The position numbers and the translations under genes were made by a program. Below, piece after piece: positions 35,607 to 44,275 of a DNA stretch of 64,000 nt. How positions within the stretch are numbered: position 1 is the stretch's first letter; the number at the start of each line of letters is the position of its first letter. The stretch lies in assembly GCF_034555965.1 (NCBI RefSeq), contig NZ_JAYDCK010000002.1:153586-217585 (forward strand). Direction: 5' to 3'. The notes under the pieces were generated by a model. That model ran no database searches. It saw only the letters and a list, made by a program, of their open reading frames with translations, and was not told the origin of the DNA. Source of the stretch: Aquicoccus sp. G2-2. GTDB taxonomy: Bacteria; Pseudomonadota; Alphaproteobacteria; Rhodobacterales; Rhodobacteraceae.

Positions 35607-36541
35607 TGGCGGGCGGTTCGACCTCCGGCAGCGGCGTCAAGACCGACGTTTATCACGGCGTGCGGCGTTGGCTGCTTCTACCGTCATGGCTGGTGTTGGC
35701 GATCATCGTCGTCGCGCCGCTTTGCATCATGCTGATCTATTCGTTCCTCACCAAGGAGTTCCGCGGGGGCGTGGAATGGAAATTCTCACTGGACGCCTAT
35801 GACCAGTTCTTTTTCAATCGCGGGCTGTTTGGGGACGCTCCACCCAGTATCGAATGGACCTATATCGGAATCTATGGCCGCTCGATCCTGCAAGCCTTCA
35901 TCGCCATGATCGTCAGCCTTCTGATCGGTTTTCCCACAGCGTATTTCATCGCCACGCGAGCGTCCCGTGCCCGAGCGACCTGGGTGTTCCTGATCACCAT
36001 TCCCTATTGGGTCAATTTGTTGATCCGCACCGTTTCGATGAAGTTCCTGCTTCGTGATGAAGGCCCGCTCAACGCGTTCTTGATCTGGACCGGGTTGATC
36101 GACGATCCCCTGAAGATCGTCAATACCAACCTCGCAGTGCAATTGGGCCTGTTCTACAGCTACCTGCCGTTCATGGTGCTGCCGATCTACGCCGCGATCG
36201 AGCAATACGACCATCGCCTGTCCGAGGCGGCCGCAGATCTATACGCGGATCGCTGGACGACGCTGCGCCGGGTGATCCTGCCCGCGGTTAAGCCCGGCGT
36301 CGTGGCAGGCTGCATCTTGGTATTCATCCCGTCACTTGGTTCCTTCCTGGCACCGGACCTTCTGGGAGGGGCACGCAACTTCATGATCGGCTCGCTCATT
36401 GAGGATCAATTCAAGGGGCAGGCGGGGAACTGGCCGTTCGGCGCGGCGGCATCGATGATCCTGTTCAGCATGGTCCTGCTGGTGCTGACCGTGGTGGCGC
36501 GCCGCCAGGCGAAAACCGCCAAAGCGGAGGAAAGCGCATGA
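35606..36541 (+). CDS. PotB-like ABC transporter permease
   Basis: A 311-residue inner-membrane permease with about six helices, for example LLLPSWLVLAIIVVAPLCIMLIYSFL near the start and ILQAFIAMIVSLLIGFPTAYFIA. The EAA loop that docks the ATPase is EAAADLYADRWTTLRRVILPAVKPGVV at ~205-231. It is close to PotB of spermidine/putrescine systems. The stop and the next start overlap (ATGA), so both permeases are made together. Confidence 0.93.
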   Translation: MAGGSTSGSGVKTDVYHGVRRWLLLPSWLVLAIIVVAPLCIMLIYSFLTKEFRGGVEWKFSLDAYDQFFFNRGLFGDAPPSIEWTYIGIYGRSILQAFIAMIVSLLIGFPTAYFIATRASRARATWVFLITIPYWVNLLIRTVSMKFLLRDEGPLNAFLIWTGLIDDPLKIVNTNLAVQLGLFYSYLPFMVLPIYAAIEQYDHRLSEAAADLYADRWTTLRRVILPAVKPGVVAGCILVFIPSLGSFLAPDLLGGARNFMIGSLIEDQFKGQAGNWPFGAAASMILFSMVLLVLTVVARRQAKTAKAEESA

Positions 36542-37347
36542 GGGGCACGAAAACCGACGTTCGCCGCTACCCCGGCTTCTTTCCCATCACCATTATCTGC
36601 CTCGTGGTGCTCTATGCCCCGCTCGTGATCGTCGCGATCTATTCGTTCAATTCGTCCGTATCGATCACACACTGGGACGGGTTCAGCCTGCACTGGTATG
36701 GCGAGGTCTTTACAGGCCCGAATTCGGAGAAACTGAAATCCGCAGCTTGGAATTCGGTCAGCATCGCGCTGATGGCGTCGACAACGGCGACCGTAGTGTC
36801 CTTCTGCGCGGCCATGGCGATCATTCGGGCTGGCACCTACCGCTCTCGGCACCTGTCGCTGCGCCTCGTGACCCTGCCGCTGATGGTGCCAGAGATCGTA
36901 ACCGCAGTCGCAACGCTGATCTTCTTCAACTGGATCGGGTTCACACGAGGTTACACGACCATTCTACTCGCCCATATCGCGTTCTGCATCCCCTTTGCCT
37001 ACATGCCCATCGCGGCGCGGATGCAGGGCATCGACGCGAGTTTCGAATTCGCTGCAATGGACCTTTACGCCTCGCGCTACCAAGCGTATCGCCGGATCCT
37101 GTTGCCTCTCATGCTGCCCGGTGTCATCTCGGGTTTCCTGCTGGCCTTCATCATCTCGATGGACGATTTCCTCATCACCCAGTTCGTTAAGGGTGCGGGG
37201 ATCGAGACACTGCCTACCGCGATCTTTGGCGCAGTCAAGCAGGGCATCAAACCCGACATCATGGCGATCTCGACGATGCTGCTGGCGCTGTCGATGGTGT
37301 TCGTGTCGCTCTCGTTCATCATCGGAAAGCTCGACAAGACCAAATAA
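36538..37347 (+). CDS. PotC-like ABC transporter permease
   Basis: A 269-residue second permease. The N-terminal helix is FFPITIICLVVLYAPLVIVAIYSF, and further helices include LVTLPLMVPEIVTAVATLIFF and ILLAHIAFCIPFAYMPIAARM. The EAA-type loop is EFAAMDLYASRYQAYRRILLPLMLPGVISG, then FIISMDDFLITQFV as in PotC. It is followed after 19 bp by the binding-protein gene. Confidence 0.93.
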   Translation: MRGTKTDVRRYPGFFPITIICLVVLYAPLVIVAIYSFNSSVSITHWDGFSLHWYGEVFTGPNSEKLKSAAWNSVSIALMASTTATVVSFCAAMAIIRAGTYRSRHLSLRLVTLPLMVPEIVTAVATLIFFNWIGFTRGYTTILLAHIAFCIPFAYMPIAARMQGIDASFEFAAMDLYASRYQAYRRILLPLMLPGVISGFLLAFIISMDDFLITQFVKGAGIETLPTAIFGAVKQGIKPDIMAISTMLLALSMVFVSLSFIIGKLDKTK

Positions 37348-37366
37348 TCAACAAGGGAGAAGAAAA

Positions 37367-38401
37367 ATGAAACTACGATTCAAGACCCCGATGGCTGCCG
37401 CACTTGCCGGCGTGATGGGGACCACCGCCATGGCCGATGGAAAGGTCGTCATCTATAACTGGTTCGAATACATTCCGCAGGATCTGCTGGACAAGTTCAC
37501 CAAGGAGACCGGGATCGAGGTCGTCATGGACACCTACGATTCCAACGAAGCGCTGCTGGCGGCTCTGAAGGCCGGGGCGATCGGCGCCTATGATGTCGCC
37601 ATGCCTGGTGATTACATGGTGGAAATTCTGAACAACCAGGATCTGCTGGGCGAATTTTCCCCCGACGAGTTGAAGAATTTCGACAACATTCAGGACCAAT
37701 GGTTGAACGTCGAATTCGATGCGGGCCGCAAACACTCGATCCCCTACCAGTGGGGCACGACCAGCTTTACAGTCAATCGCGATGTCTACAAGGGCCCCAT
37801 CGACAGCCTGTCGATCCTGTTCGATCCGCCAGAGGAACTGAAGGGTAAGATCAACATGCTGGACGCCCAGAACGATGTGCTGGCCCTGGCCTCCATCTAT
37901 CTTGGAATCCCGCAATGCACCCAGGATCGTGACCAGTTGAAGAAGCTAAACGACGTGATGCAATCGGCCAAACAGAACTGGGTTTCGATGAACTCGGACA
38001 CGACCAAGGACATTCTGGTGTCCGGCGACGTGGCGGTCAGCATGATCTGGAACGGGTTCGGCGCACGGGCACGGATGGAAGGTGCCAACCTGGAATATGC
38101 CTTTCCAAAGGAGGGCTATATCGTCTGGATGGACAATGTTGTGCTGCTGAAAGACGCGCCCGACCGCGAAAACGCGCTGAAATTCATGGATTTCCTGTTG
38201 GAGCCTGAAAACATCGCCGCTGTCAGCAACTATGCCCGCTATGATGCCGGAGTCAAAGGTGCCAAGGCGAAGATGGACGAAGACTTGCGCACCCAGCCTG
38301 AAATGAATGCGCCCGAAGACGGCAACGGCGTCTTCGTCAAGGTTTGCGATGTCGAGACGCAGGCGGTCTACGACCAGATCTGGATCAACGTTAAGAAGTA
38401 A
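37367..38401 (+). CDS. PotD-like periplasmic substrate-binding protein
   Basis: A 344-residue binding protein with a Sec signal peptide (MKLRFKTPMAAALAGVMGTT, cleavage after AMA) and a GGGAGAAG ribosome site. The mature protein begins DGKVVIYNWFEYIPQDLLDKFTKETGIEVVMDTYDSNEALLA, the hallmark of PotD-type spermidine/putrescine receptors. An acidic pocket is likely for a cationic amine. YDVAMPGDYMVEIL and SIPYQWGTTSFTVNRD are also typical. The exact ligand is uncertain: relatives bind polyamines, but also other amines and betaine-like compounds. The aminotransferase downstream supports an amine with a free amino group. Confidence 0.92.
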   Translation: MKLRFKTPMAAALAGVMGTTAMADGKVVIYNWFEYIPQDLLDKFTKETGIEVVMDTYDSNEALLAALKAGAIGAYDVAMPGDYMVEILNNQDLLGEFSPDELKNFDNIQDQWLNVEFDAGRKHSIPYQWGTTSFTVNRDVYKGPIDSLSILFDPPEELKGKINMLDAQNDVLALASIYLGIPQCTQDRDQLKKLNDVMQSAKQNWVSMNSDTTKDILVSGDVAVSMIWNGFGARARMEGANLEYAFPKEGYIVWMDNVVLLKDAPDRENALKFMDFLLEPENIAAVSNYARYDAGVKGAKAKMDEDLRTQPEMNAPEDGNGVFVKVCDVETQAVYDQIWINVKK

Positions 38402-38479
38402 ACTGCAACCTGCCGGGTGGCCCGCTCGCGGCCACCCGGAGAGCATGTGCGAAATCCCCCGTGACCGAGGAGAAGACCA

Positions 38480-39844
38480 ATGACCCAGACAGCAACACTT
38501 GACCAATTGCATGAGATGGACGCGCATCTGATCCATTCCTTCGCGGATCTGCACGCGCTGAAACAGGATGGCGGCAAGACCTTTATCAATCGCGCCAAGG
38601 GCGTCTATGTCTACGATCACGACGGTCGCGAGCTGATGGACGGCATCGGCGGATTATGGTGCGTCAATGTCGGCCATGGCCGCGACGAGATCATCGATGC
38701 CATTGCGGCCCAGATGCGCGAGCTGGACTTCTATTCGACCTTCTACAATCTCAGCCACCCGGCCGCGGCCGAGCTGGCAGGCAAGATCGCGGCGCGTGCG
38801 CCGGGCGATCTGAACCGCGTCTATTTCTCGAACTCGGGGTCGGTGGCTAACGATACCGCCATCCGCATCCTGCATCATTATTACAACCGGATCGGCAAGC
38901 CGGAAAAGAAATTGATCCTATCGCGGATCGGCGCCTATCACGGCTCGACCCATATGGCGATCGCGATGACCACGCCAGGATTCCGCGAGAACTGGAACAG
39001 CGCGTCCGAATTGGTGCATCACCTTGCCTCGCCCAGCCACTACCGCGAAGGCGGTGAAGTGACCGAAGCGGAATTCCTCGATCATCTTCTGGAGGACATG
39101 CGCAGCAATATCGCGCGCATCGGTGCGGAAAATATTGCCTGCTTCATTGCCGAGCCAATCATGGGCGCGGGCGGTGTCATCGTCCCGCCCCAAGGCTATC
39201 ACAAGGCGACCGCTGCGATCTGCCGCGAGAATGACATAAAGTATATCTCGGACGAGGTCGTGACCGCCTTTGGCCGCCTCGGCCACATGTTCGCGTCAAA
39301 GGATGTGTTCGGCATCCAGCCCGATATCATCACCAGCGCCAAGGGCCTGACCTCGGGCTATCAGCCGATGGCTGCGACCATCATTTCGGACGAGATCTAT
39401 GACGTGATTTCCGGCAAGGACAACATGTTCTTGCATGGTCTGACCTATTCGGGCCATCCCGCCTGCGCCGCCGCCGCGCTGGCCAACATGCGCATTCTCG
39501 AGGAGGAAGACATCCTTGGCCATGTGCGCGTCGAGGGCAAGCGTTTCGAGCGCAAGCTGAAAGAACTGGGATCTCTCGACATCGTCGGCGAGGTGCGCGG
39601 CAGCCACTTCATGATCGGCATGGAATTCGTCAAGGACAAGGAGACAAAGGAGGTCTTCGCCGCCGAGACCGACATTGGCAAGCGCGTAGCGCGCGAGGCG
39701 CAAAAGCGCGGGTTGATCGTGCGGCCGCTGGGCAGCATGGCGGTCATGTCTCCGCCCCTGATCATGACATCGCAGCAGATCGATACATTTGTCGAGGTGC
39801 TGCGCGAGAGCATCGACGCCGCAGGCGCGGGCGTGCGCAGCTAA
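38480..39844 (+). CDS. Class III PLP aminotransferase (SpuC/omega-transaminase-like)
   Basis: A 454-residue fold-type I transaminase of the putrescine/beta-alanine-pyruvate group. Visible: the start of the large domain VYVYDHDGRELMDGIGGLWCVNVGHGRDE, cofactor-phosphate residues NSGSVANDTAIRI, SRIGAYHGSTHMAIAMT, the pyridine-binding Asp in YISDEVVTAFGRLG and the PLP lysine in TSAKGLTSGYQPMAA near residue 288. It would convert the imported amine to an aldehyde using pyruvate or a similar acceptor. An aldehyde dehydrogenase is not encoded in the window, so the oxidation to the acid that the CoA ligase would activate must be supplied elsewhere. Preceded by GAGGAG. Confidence 0.92.
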   Translation: MTQTATLDQLHEMDAHLIHSFADLHALKQDGGKTFINRAKGVYVYDHDGRELMDGIGGLWCVNVGHGRDEIIDAIAAQMRELDFYSTFYNLSHPAAAELAGKIAARAPGDLNRVYFSNSGSVANDTAIRILHHYYNRIGKPEKKLILSRIGAYHGSTHMAIAMTTPGFRENWNSASELVHHLASPSHYREGGEVTEAEFLDHLLEDMRSNIARIGAENIACFIAEPIMGAGGVIVPPQGYHKATAAICRENDIKYISDEVVTAFGRLGHMFASKDVFGIQPDIITSAKGLTSGYQPMAATIISDEIYDVISGKDNMFLHGLTYSGHPACAAAALANMRILEEEDILGHVRVEGKRFERKLKELGSLDIVGEVRGSHFMIGMEFVKDKETKEVFAAETDIGKRVAREAQKRGLIVRPLGSMAVMSPPLIMTSQQIDTFVEVLRESIDAAGAGVRS

Positions 39845-39883
39845 AAAGTTGCGCATATCAACTGAATTCGAGGGAGACGAGCC

Positions 39884-40882
39884 ATGACATTCAATGCCTT
39901 GATCGTGGAGAAGGACGACGAGACCGGCAAGACCAGCGCCGCCGTGCAGCGGATTTCCGAGAGCGATCTGCCCGAGGGTGACGTTACGGTTGCCGTCGAA
40001 TACTCGACCGTCAACTACAAGGACGGGCTGTGCATCGGGCCGGGTGGCGGATTGGTGCGCAAGTATCCGCATGTGCCGGGCATTGATTTCGCCGGCACGG
40101 TCGAGGCATCCGACGACGAGCGCTACAAGCCCGGCGACAAGGTGGTGCTGACCGGCTGGCGCGTGGGTGAGGCGCATTGGGGCGGCTACGCGCAGAAGGC
40201 GCGCGTCAAGGCCGATTGGCTGGTGCCGCTGCCGGATGGTCTGGATACGCGCCAGGCGATGGCGGTGGGCACCGCCGGTTTCACCGCGATGCTGGCAATC
40301 ATGGCGCTGGAGGATGCGGGGCTGACGCCTGGCGCCGATCCGGTGCTGGTGACGGGGGCCTCGGGCGGTGTCGGCAGTGTCGCCATCGCGGTGCTGGCGC
40401 AGTTGAGCTACAAGGTGGCCGCCGTGACCGGGCGGCCCGAGTCGGAGGGCTATCTGCGCGATCTGGGGGCGACGCAGATCGTGCCGCGCGAGGACCTGAA
40501 CGAAGTCACCAAGAAGCCGCTGGAGGCCGAGCAATGGGCAGGCTGCATCGACGCGGTGGCCGGTGCGATGCTGGGCCGGGTGCTGAAACAGATGAGACAC
40601 GGCGCATCGGTGGCGGCCATCGGGCTGGCAGGCGGCGCGCCGATCGAGGGCGCGTTGATCACGCCGTTCATCCTGCGCGGTGTGAACCTGCTGGGCGTCG
40701 ACTCGGTCATGCAGCCCTATGAGCGCCGTGTAGAGGCGTGGAAGCGCATCGTCCTAAATCTGCCAATGGACAAGCTGGAGGCGATGGTGCAACCCGCCAC
40801 GCTGGCGGACCTGCCGGGCCTTGGCCGCGACATTCTAAAAGGCCAAATCAAGGGCCGTGTGGCCGTAGACGTGAACGCCTGA
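39884..40882 (+). CDS. acuI: AcuI/YhdH-like acryloyl-CoA reductase (MDR)
   Basis: A 332-residue MDR protein of the AcuI/YhdH group, which reduces acryloyl-CoA to propionyl-CoA with NADPH. Diagnostic stretches: VEYSTVNYKDGLCIGPGGG, HVPGIDFAGTVEASDDERYKPGDKVVLTGWRVGE, GTAGFTAMLAIMALEDAG, VTGASGGVGSVAIAVLA and the ending GRDILKGQIKGRVAVD. It is the last gene of the operon, preceded by GAGGGAG. In marine bacteria AcuI detoxifies acryloyl-CoA formed from DMSP or 3-hydroxypropionate. Its presence here suggests that the operon's CoA intermediates pass through acryloyl-CoA or a close analogue. Confidence 0.88.
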   Translation: MTFNALIVEKDDETGKTSAAVQRISESDLPEGDVTVAVEYSTVNYKDGLCIGPGGGLVRKYPHVPGIDFAGTVEASDDERYKPGDKVVLTGWRVGEAHWGGYAQKARVKADWLVPLPDGLDTRQAMAVGTAGFTAMLAIMALEDAGLTPGADPVLVTGASGGVGSVAIAVLAQLSYKVAAVTGRPESEGYLRDLGATQIVPREDLNEVTKKPLEAEQWAGCIDAVAGAMLGRVLKQMRHGASVAAIGLAGGAPIEGALITPFILRGVNLLGVDSVMQPYERRVEAWKRIVLNLPMDKLEAMVQPATLADLPGLGRDILKGQIKGRVAVDVNA

Positions 40883-41588
40883 GACCCGAGCACCGCCCTT
40901 TTTTATTGAAAGGATGGTCTTTCGCGAATTGCGGCGTCGTCGTCTCATGCGAAAGGCAAGTCTGGGCCGATCGCAAACGACGAGCAGAACAAATAGTGAG
41001 CAAGCACTCATTGGAAGCGCCGCACGCCGGTGCGGTATCAGCCCAAGCGTTGGAGACACAAGATTAGGTTGGGCAATATTTTTCCAAAACGCGTACTTTG
41101 GAAACAAGGATTTCAAATCGAGCGGTCGGATATTCAAGCCGGTTGGATTCGCTGCCGTTCAGATACTTTTGGATCGCATCGCCAGCCGACTCAATATCCT
41201 CGCCGACATCGAATACTCTGGTGTCAGTGCGCCACACAGTCTTCCTCATTCGTTTAACCATCGCATAAACTCTTGGTCTCCTTACGCGGGGCGCAGGTGG
41301 CCGGAACCAGGGGACTTAATAGCCTGATCACTCTCAACACAAGCCAGTAGATATGGCGCTTTGGGTATCAAGATGGTGGCCGCGAAACGGAACCTACACG
41401 ATGGGGTAATTTCCGGTTCGGTGAAGCCGCACTGCAGCGTTGCAGCTTCAATCTCTGTCATCGATGGCAGCTTTGTCCGCGCTCCGGACCGTGGTTCGCC
41501 AGACCATGCTGCACAATGCCATGAATGTCCGGAGGAGGGATGCTGCACCGTAGAGAACGCCGATCCCGCTACTGTCCGGAGAGGGCCG
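40883..41588. other. Junction between cargo and T4SS operon
   Basis: ~700 bp between the convergent AcuI-like and VirB6 genes. Apart from one possible small minus-strand frame (41064-41261), no genes are supported. It should contain the right boundary of the metabolic cargo. No insertion-sequence ends, tRNA or long direct repeat matching the left boundary (10145-10277) was seen. Confidence 0.4.
41064..41261 (-). CDS. Possible small hypothetical protein
   Basis: A 65-residue frame, MVKRMRKTVWRTDTRVFDVG, continuing with an Asp/Glu-rich helix and a basic end (EILVSKVRVLEKY). The composition is protein-like and an AAGGAG lies ~15 bases upstream of the start, slightly too far. No family was recognised. 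It may be a short gene trapped at the cargo border or chance. Confidence 0.25.
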   Translation of the reverse strand: MVKRMRKTVWRTDTRVFDVGEDIESAGDAIQKYLNGSESNRLEYPTARFEILVSKVRVLEKYCPT

Positions 41589-42665
41589 TCACCGCCGCCC
41601 CAACCTCACTAGCCGAGCCAGTTGCGCTAGCATCTGGGACCCGGCCCCTGGTGACCCTGAGCCACTTGCCTGACCTGTCTGCCCCATCCCTTGCCGGACT
41701 GGCATCTGTTGAACGCCTAGCAGCTGCCTGGCTCTTAGAGCGGCATACTCGGTCCCACTTGCCCCACCAATCAGGTAGCGATTGTATGCCTGCTGACTGC
41801 CCATCGCTGCGCGGGCAAAGCTGTAGCCACCGCCGAGCCCACCGGAGAGGGCGGGCATCATGATGTTGCCCGAGATCGCACGGACGATGAACGGCGTGGC
41901 GATGATAAAGCCCTTAGCCATGAGCACCATCATGAAGAATGGGATGAGAGCGCCGATGTTGGAGGCCCCTTCCGGGTCGCCAAGCTCACCGATCAGGGCG
42001 GAGGATACTCCGGTGATCGTCGCGAACACGCCTGCGACGACGATGGGATAGAGCGCAAAGGAGACCAGTGCTGACAGCCAGCGCGCGAAGTAATCCTTTG
42101 TCACCTCGAAGAGGGTCAGGAAGATCATCACTGGGGCGATCCCGATCAGGAGCGCGATCATCAGGCGGGAGGCCACGAGGATGAAGGCGGCCAGCCCGCC
42201 GAGGATCGAGAGCAGAAGAACACCGACGATGTCGAGCATGGCGCCGGCCATCCAGTTCAGCTCGGACCCGGCAGCGTTCAGATAGTCGCCCAGTTCCGCG
42301 ATCAGGCGGTCGAATTCTTCGGCGAAAGTTCCAGAGGGTCCCGGACTGCCGCCGCCGACCGAGGCCACCAGCGCGCCCGCGATACTGTCGATCCCATAGA
42401 GAATGGCAGATGAGAACGCGTTGAACTGCATCCAGTTGGTCGCGAATATCCCTATGAGCCCGATCTTGACCGCGAGCCAGAAGGCTGTGTGCCCATCCAT
42501 GGCCCGGTATTGATAGATCATGTTGATTCCGACGAGGATCACCACCAGCGTTGTCCCCAAAACCAGGAGCGTGCCGACCGTTGCCGCAACCGCACCAAAC
42601 TGGGTCTCAGCGGCGGTGTCGAGATAGGCCTGGGAGGTTTCAACGAAATAGGTGACGACGCTCAT
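41589..42665 (-). CDS. virB6: VirB6-type inner-membrane channel protein
   Basis: A 358-residue polytopic protein with five or more helices: TLLVLGTTLVVILVGINMIY, FWLAVKIGLIGIFATNW, IVGVLLLSILGGLAAFILVASRLMIALLIGIAPVMIFLTLF, WLSALVSFALYPIVVAGVFATI and LIPFFMMVLMAKGFIIATPFIV. It has the family's conserved Trp region (SELNWMAGAML) and a Gly/Ser/Gln-rich cytoplasmic tail. VirB6 forms part of the inner-membrane translocation path and stabilises VirB7/B9 and VirB10 assembly. It is the last gene of the minus-strand T4SS operon, bordering the metabolic cargo. Confidence 0.88.
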   Translation of the reverse strand: MSVVTYFVETSQAYLDTAAETQFGAVAATVGTLLVLGTTLVVILVGINMIYQYRAMDGHTAFWLAVKIGLIGIFATNWMQFNAFSSAILYGIDSIAGALVASVGGGSPGPSGTFAEEFDRLIAELGDYLNAAGSELNWMAGAMLDIVGVLLLSILGGLAAFILVASRLMIALLIGIAPVMIFLTLFEVTKDYFARWLSALVSFALYPIVVAGVFATITGVSSALIGELGDPEGASNIGALIPFFMMVLMAKGFIIATPFIVRAISGNIMMPALSGGLGGGYSFARAAMGSQQAYNRYLIGGASGTEYAALRARQLLGVQQMPVRQGMGQTGQASGSGSPGAGSQMLAQLARLVRLGRR

Positions 42666-42677
42666 TGGGGTTGTGCC

Positions 42678-43097
42678 TCACCAGTTGCCCGCGGCTTCGC
42701 AGATCGCTTTGGCCTCGAGACGGGCGGCGTTGGCGCGGCGGTTGTAGCCGTCCGAGGCTTGCAGCATTTCCCATCGTTCGTCGCTCGCGTAGCTCTCCCG
42801 AAACACGGCCTCGGCCGCGTCCCAAGAGGGGAACCGGGTCGCGCAGTCGCAGCTGCCGGTCTGGACGATACGCTCGAGGTTCTGGGCGCGGTAGATGTCT
42901 TGAACCAACACGCGCTGATAGGCTTGGCGCAGGGGGATTTCTTGCATCCAGCTGGGTTCATCGGGGCGGTCCGGACAGACATCGAAGCTGCGCTCCAAGG
43001 TAGGGACTAGGTCGCGCTCGGCGAACGCGGGGGTGAACGTCATGCTGAGGCCGAGGGCGAGCGCGGCCGAGGCGAGGCGAAACTGCGTCACTCTCAT
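42678..43097 (-). CDS. Conserved secreted T4SS-locus protein of unknown function
   Basis: A 139-residue protein with a clear Sec signal (MRVTQFRLASAALALGLSMT, then FTPAFA). The mature part has paired Cys residues (DVCPDRP, TGSCDCATRF, AICEAAGNW), fitting a disulfide-stabilised periplasmic protein. It is encoded between the DUF4177 gene (4-bp overlap at 43094-43097) and virB6 (12-bp gap). By position it may assist VirB6 or the periplasmic core. No specific family was recognised. Confidence 0.7.
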   Translation of the reverse strand: MRVTQFRLASAALALGLSMTFTPAFAERDLVPTLERSFDVCPDRPDEPSWMQEIPLRQAYQRVLVQDIYRAQNLERIVQTGSCDCATRFPSWDAAEAVFRESYASDERWEMLQASDGYNRRANAARLEAKAICEAAGNW

Positions 43098-43288
43098 GCC
43101 GCGGTTCCAACGGTTGTTGTTTCGCGCTTCAGAAACACCGTGTGCCCGACATTGGCGAATTCCGAGGAGCTGATCGACACGACCTCCCAGCCTTCCGCAC
43201 CTTTGGCATTCAGGCTGGCCTGCATGTCGGCAAGGCTGGTTTTGCGCGTCATGGGAAAGGACAGGATGTCGTATTCAAAGGTCTTCAT
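43094..43288 (-). CDS. DUF4177-like small protein
   Basis: A 64-residue protein, MKTFEYDILSFPMTRKTSLA, with the phrase LNAKGAEGWEVVSISSSEF, the LN..G.EGWELV core of DUF4177-type small domains, and a final strand VFLKRET. Its start overlaps the virB11 stop and its stop overlaps the next gene. Such small proteins occur in many operons and their role is not known. Confidence 0.7.
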   Translation of the reverse strand: MKTFEYDILSFPMTRKTSLADMQASLNAKGAEGWEVVSISSSEFANVGHTVFLKRETTTVGTAA

Positions 43289-44271
43289 GGGGAAGTTCCA
43301 ATCTCGGTTGCGCCGGGGAGGTAGAATTCGGTGATGCCGCGTTTGCCGTCATGGCGGCCGGCCTGGATGATCACATCGATGGAATTTTCGATGTACTGGA
43401 TCATGTCGGTATAGGTCATTGGGATCTCGGTCTTGAGCGCCGCGATCGCGAGGCGCTGCACGGCCAATTGCGGGGTTTCGGCATGCAGCGTGGTCATCGA
43501 GCCGCCATGGCCGGTGTTGATGGCTTCCAGAAAGGTCATGGCCTCCTTGCCGCGCACCTCGCCCAGGATGATCCGGTCGGGGCGCATCCGCAGCGTGGCA
43601 GTGAGCAGTACATCGGCGGTCTGGAATTCCGCGTCGCGATTGGCGATGAGGGTGACGGCATTTGGCTGGGTCGGCAGAAGCTCGGCGGCTTCTTCGATGG
43701 TGACGATGCGTTCCTCGGATGGCACATGAGAGAGGATCTTGCGCGCGGCCACGGTCTTGCCGGTGGAGGTGCCGCCCGAGACGATCATGTTGAGCTTGTT
43801 CTCGACGCAGAAGGCCAGCGCATCATCGATCAAACCCGCGGCCACCACGGCGCGCAAGTCGCGCTTCTTTTCGACGCGCAGGTCTTCGAGCTTTCGCTCC
43901 TTGCCATAGAGAAAATCGAGCGCAATGCCCTCGAGTGGCAGGCTCGAGAAGAACCGCAGGCTGATCGACATGGCCGAGAGCACGGCGGGCGGGGTGATGA
44001 CCTGTGCGCGGATTGGGCGCCCCTTGTAGGTGATCGATACCGAGACGATGGGGCGGTCCTTGCTCATCGTGGTATTGGCCGAGGAGGCGATCTGGTTGCC
44101 GAGGTCCCTGACCTGAACGCCCGTCAGCCTCTGGTCCAGCGCGCGCATGAAGTGATCGCCCTGGAATTCGCCCCAGCAGCTGCCGTCAGGATTGATGCAG
44201 ATCTCGATGGCATCGTCGCGGGCGGCGGCGTTGATACGGTCGAGGGAGGTTTCAAGATAGCTCAGCGACAT
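43285..44271 (-). CDS. virB11: VirB11 traffic ATPase
   Basis: A 328-residue hexameric ATPase. The start at ATG 44271 (MSLSYLETSLDRINAA) is supported by its position 4 bp after the virB10 stop; the longer frame is a shadow of virB10. Walker A GGTSTGKT is at 166-173, the Asp-box/IEEAAELLP at ~192-200, RPDRIILGEVRGKEAMTFLEAINTGHGGSMTTLHAE covers Walker B and the His-box. It energises pilus assembly and substrate transfer at the inner membrane. Confidence 0.95.
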   Translation of the reverse strand: MSLSYLETSLDRINAAARDDAIEICINPDGSCWGEFQGDHFMRALDQRLTGVQVRDLGNQIASSANTTMSKDRPIVSVSITYKGRPIRAQVITPPAVLSAMSISLRFFSSLPLEGIALDFLYGKERKLEDLRVEKKRDLRAVVAAGLIDDALAFCVENKLNMIVSGGTSTGKTVAARKILSHVPSEERIVTIEEAAELLPTQPNAVTLIANRDAEFQTADVLLTATLRMRPDRIILGEVRGKEAMTFLEAINTGHGGSMTTLHAETPQLAVQRLAIAALKTEIPMTYTDMIQYIENSIDVIIQAGRHDGKRGITEFYLPGATEIGTSP

Positions 44272-44275
44272 GGGC

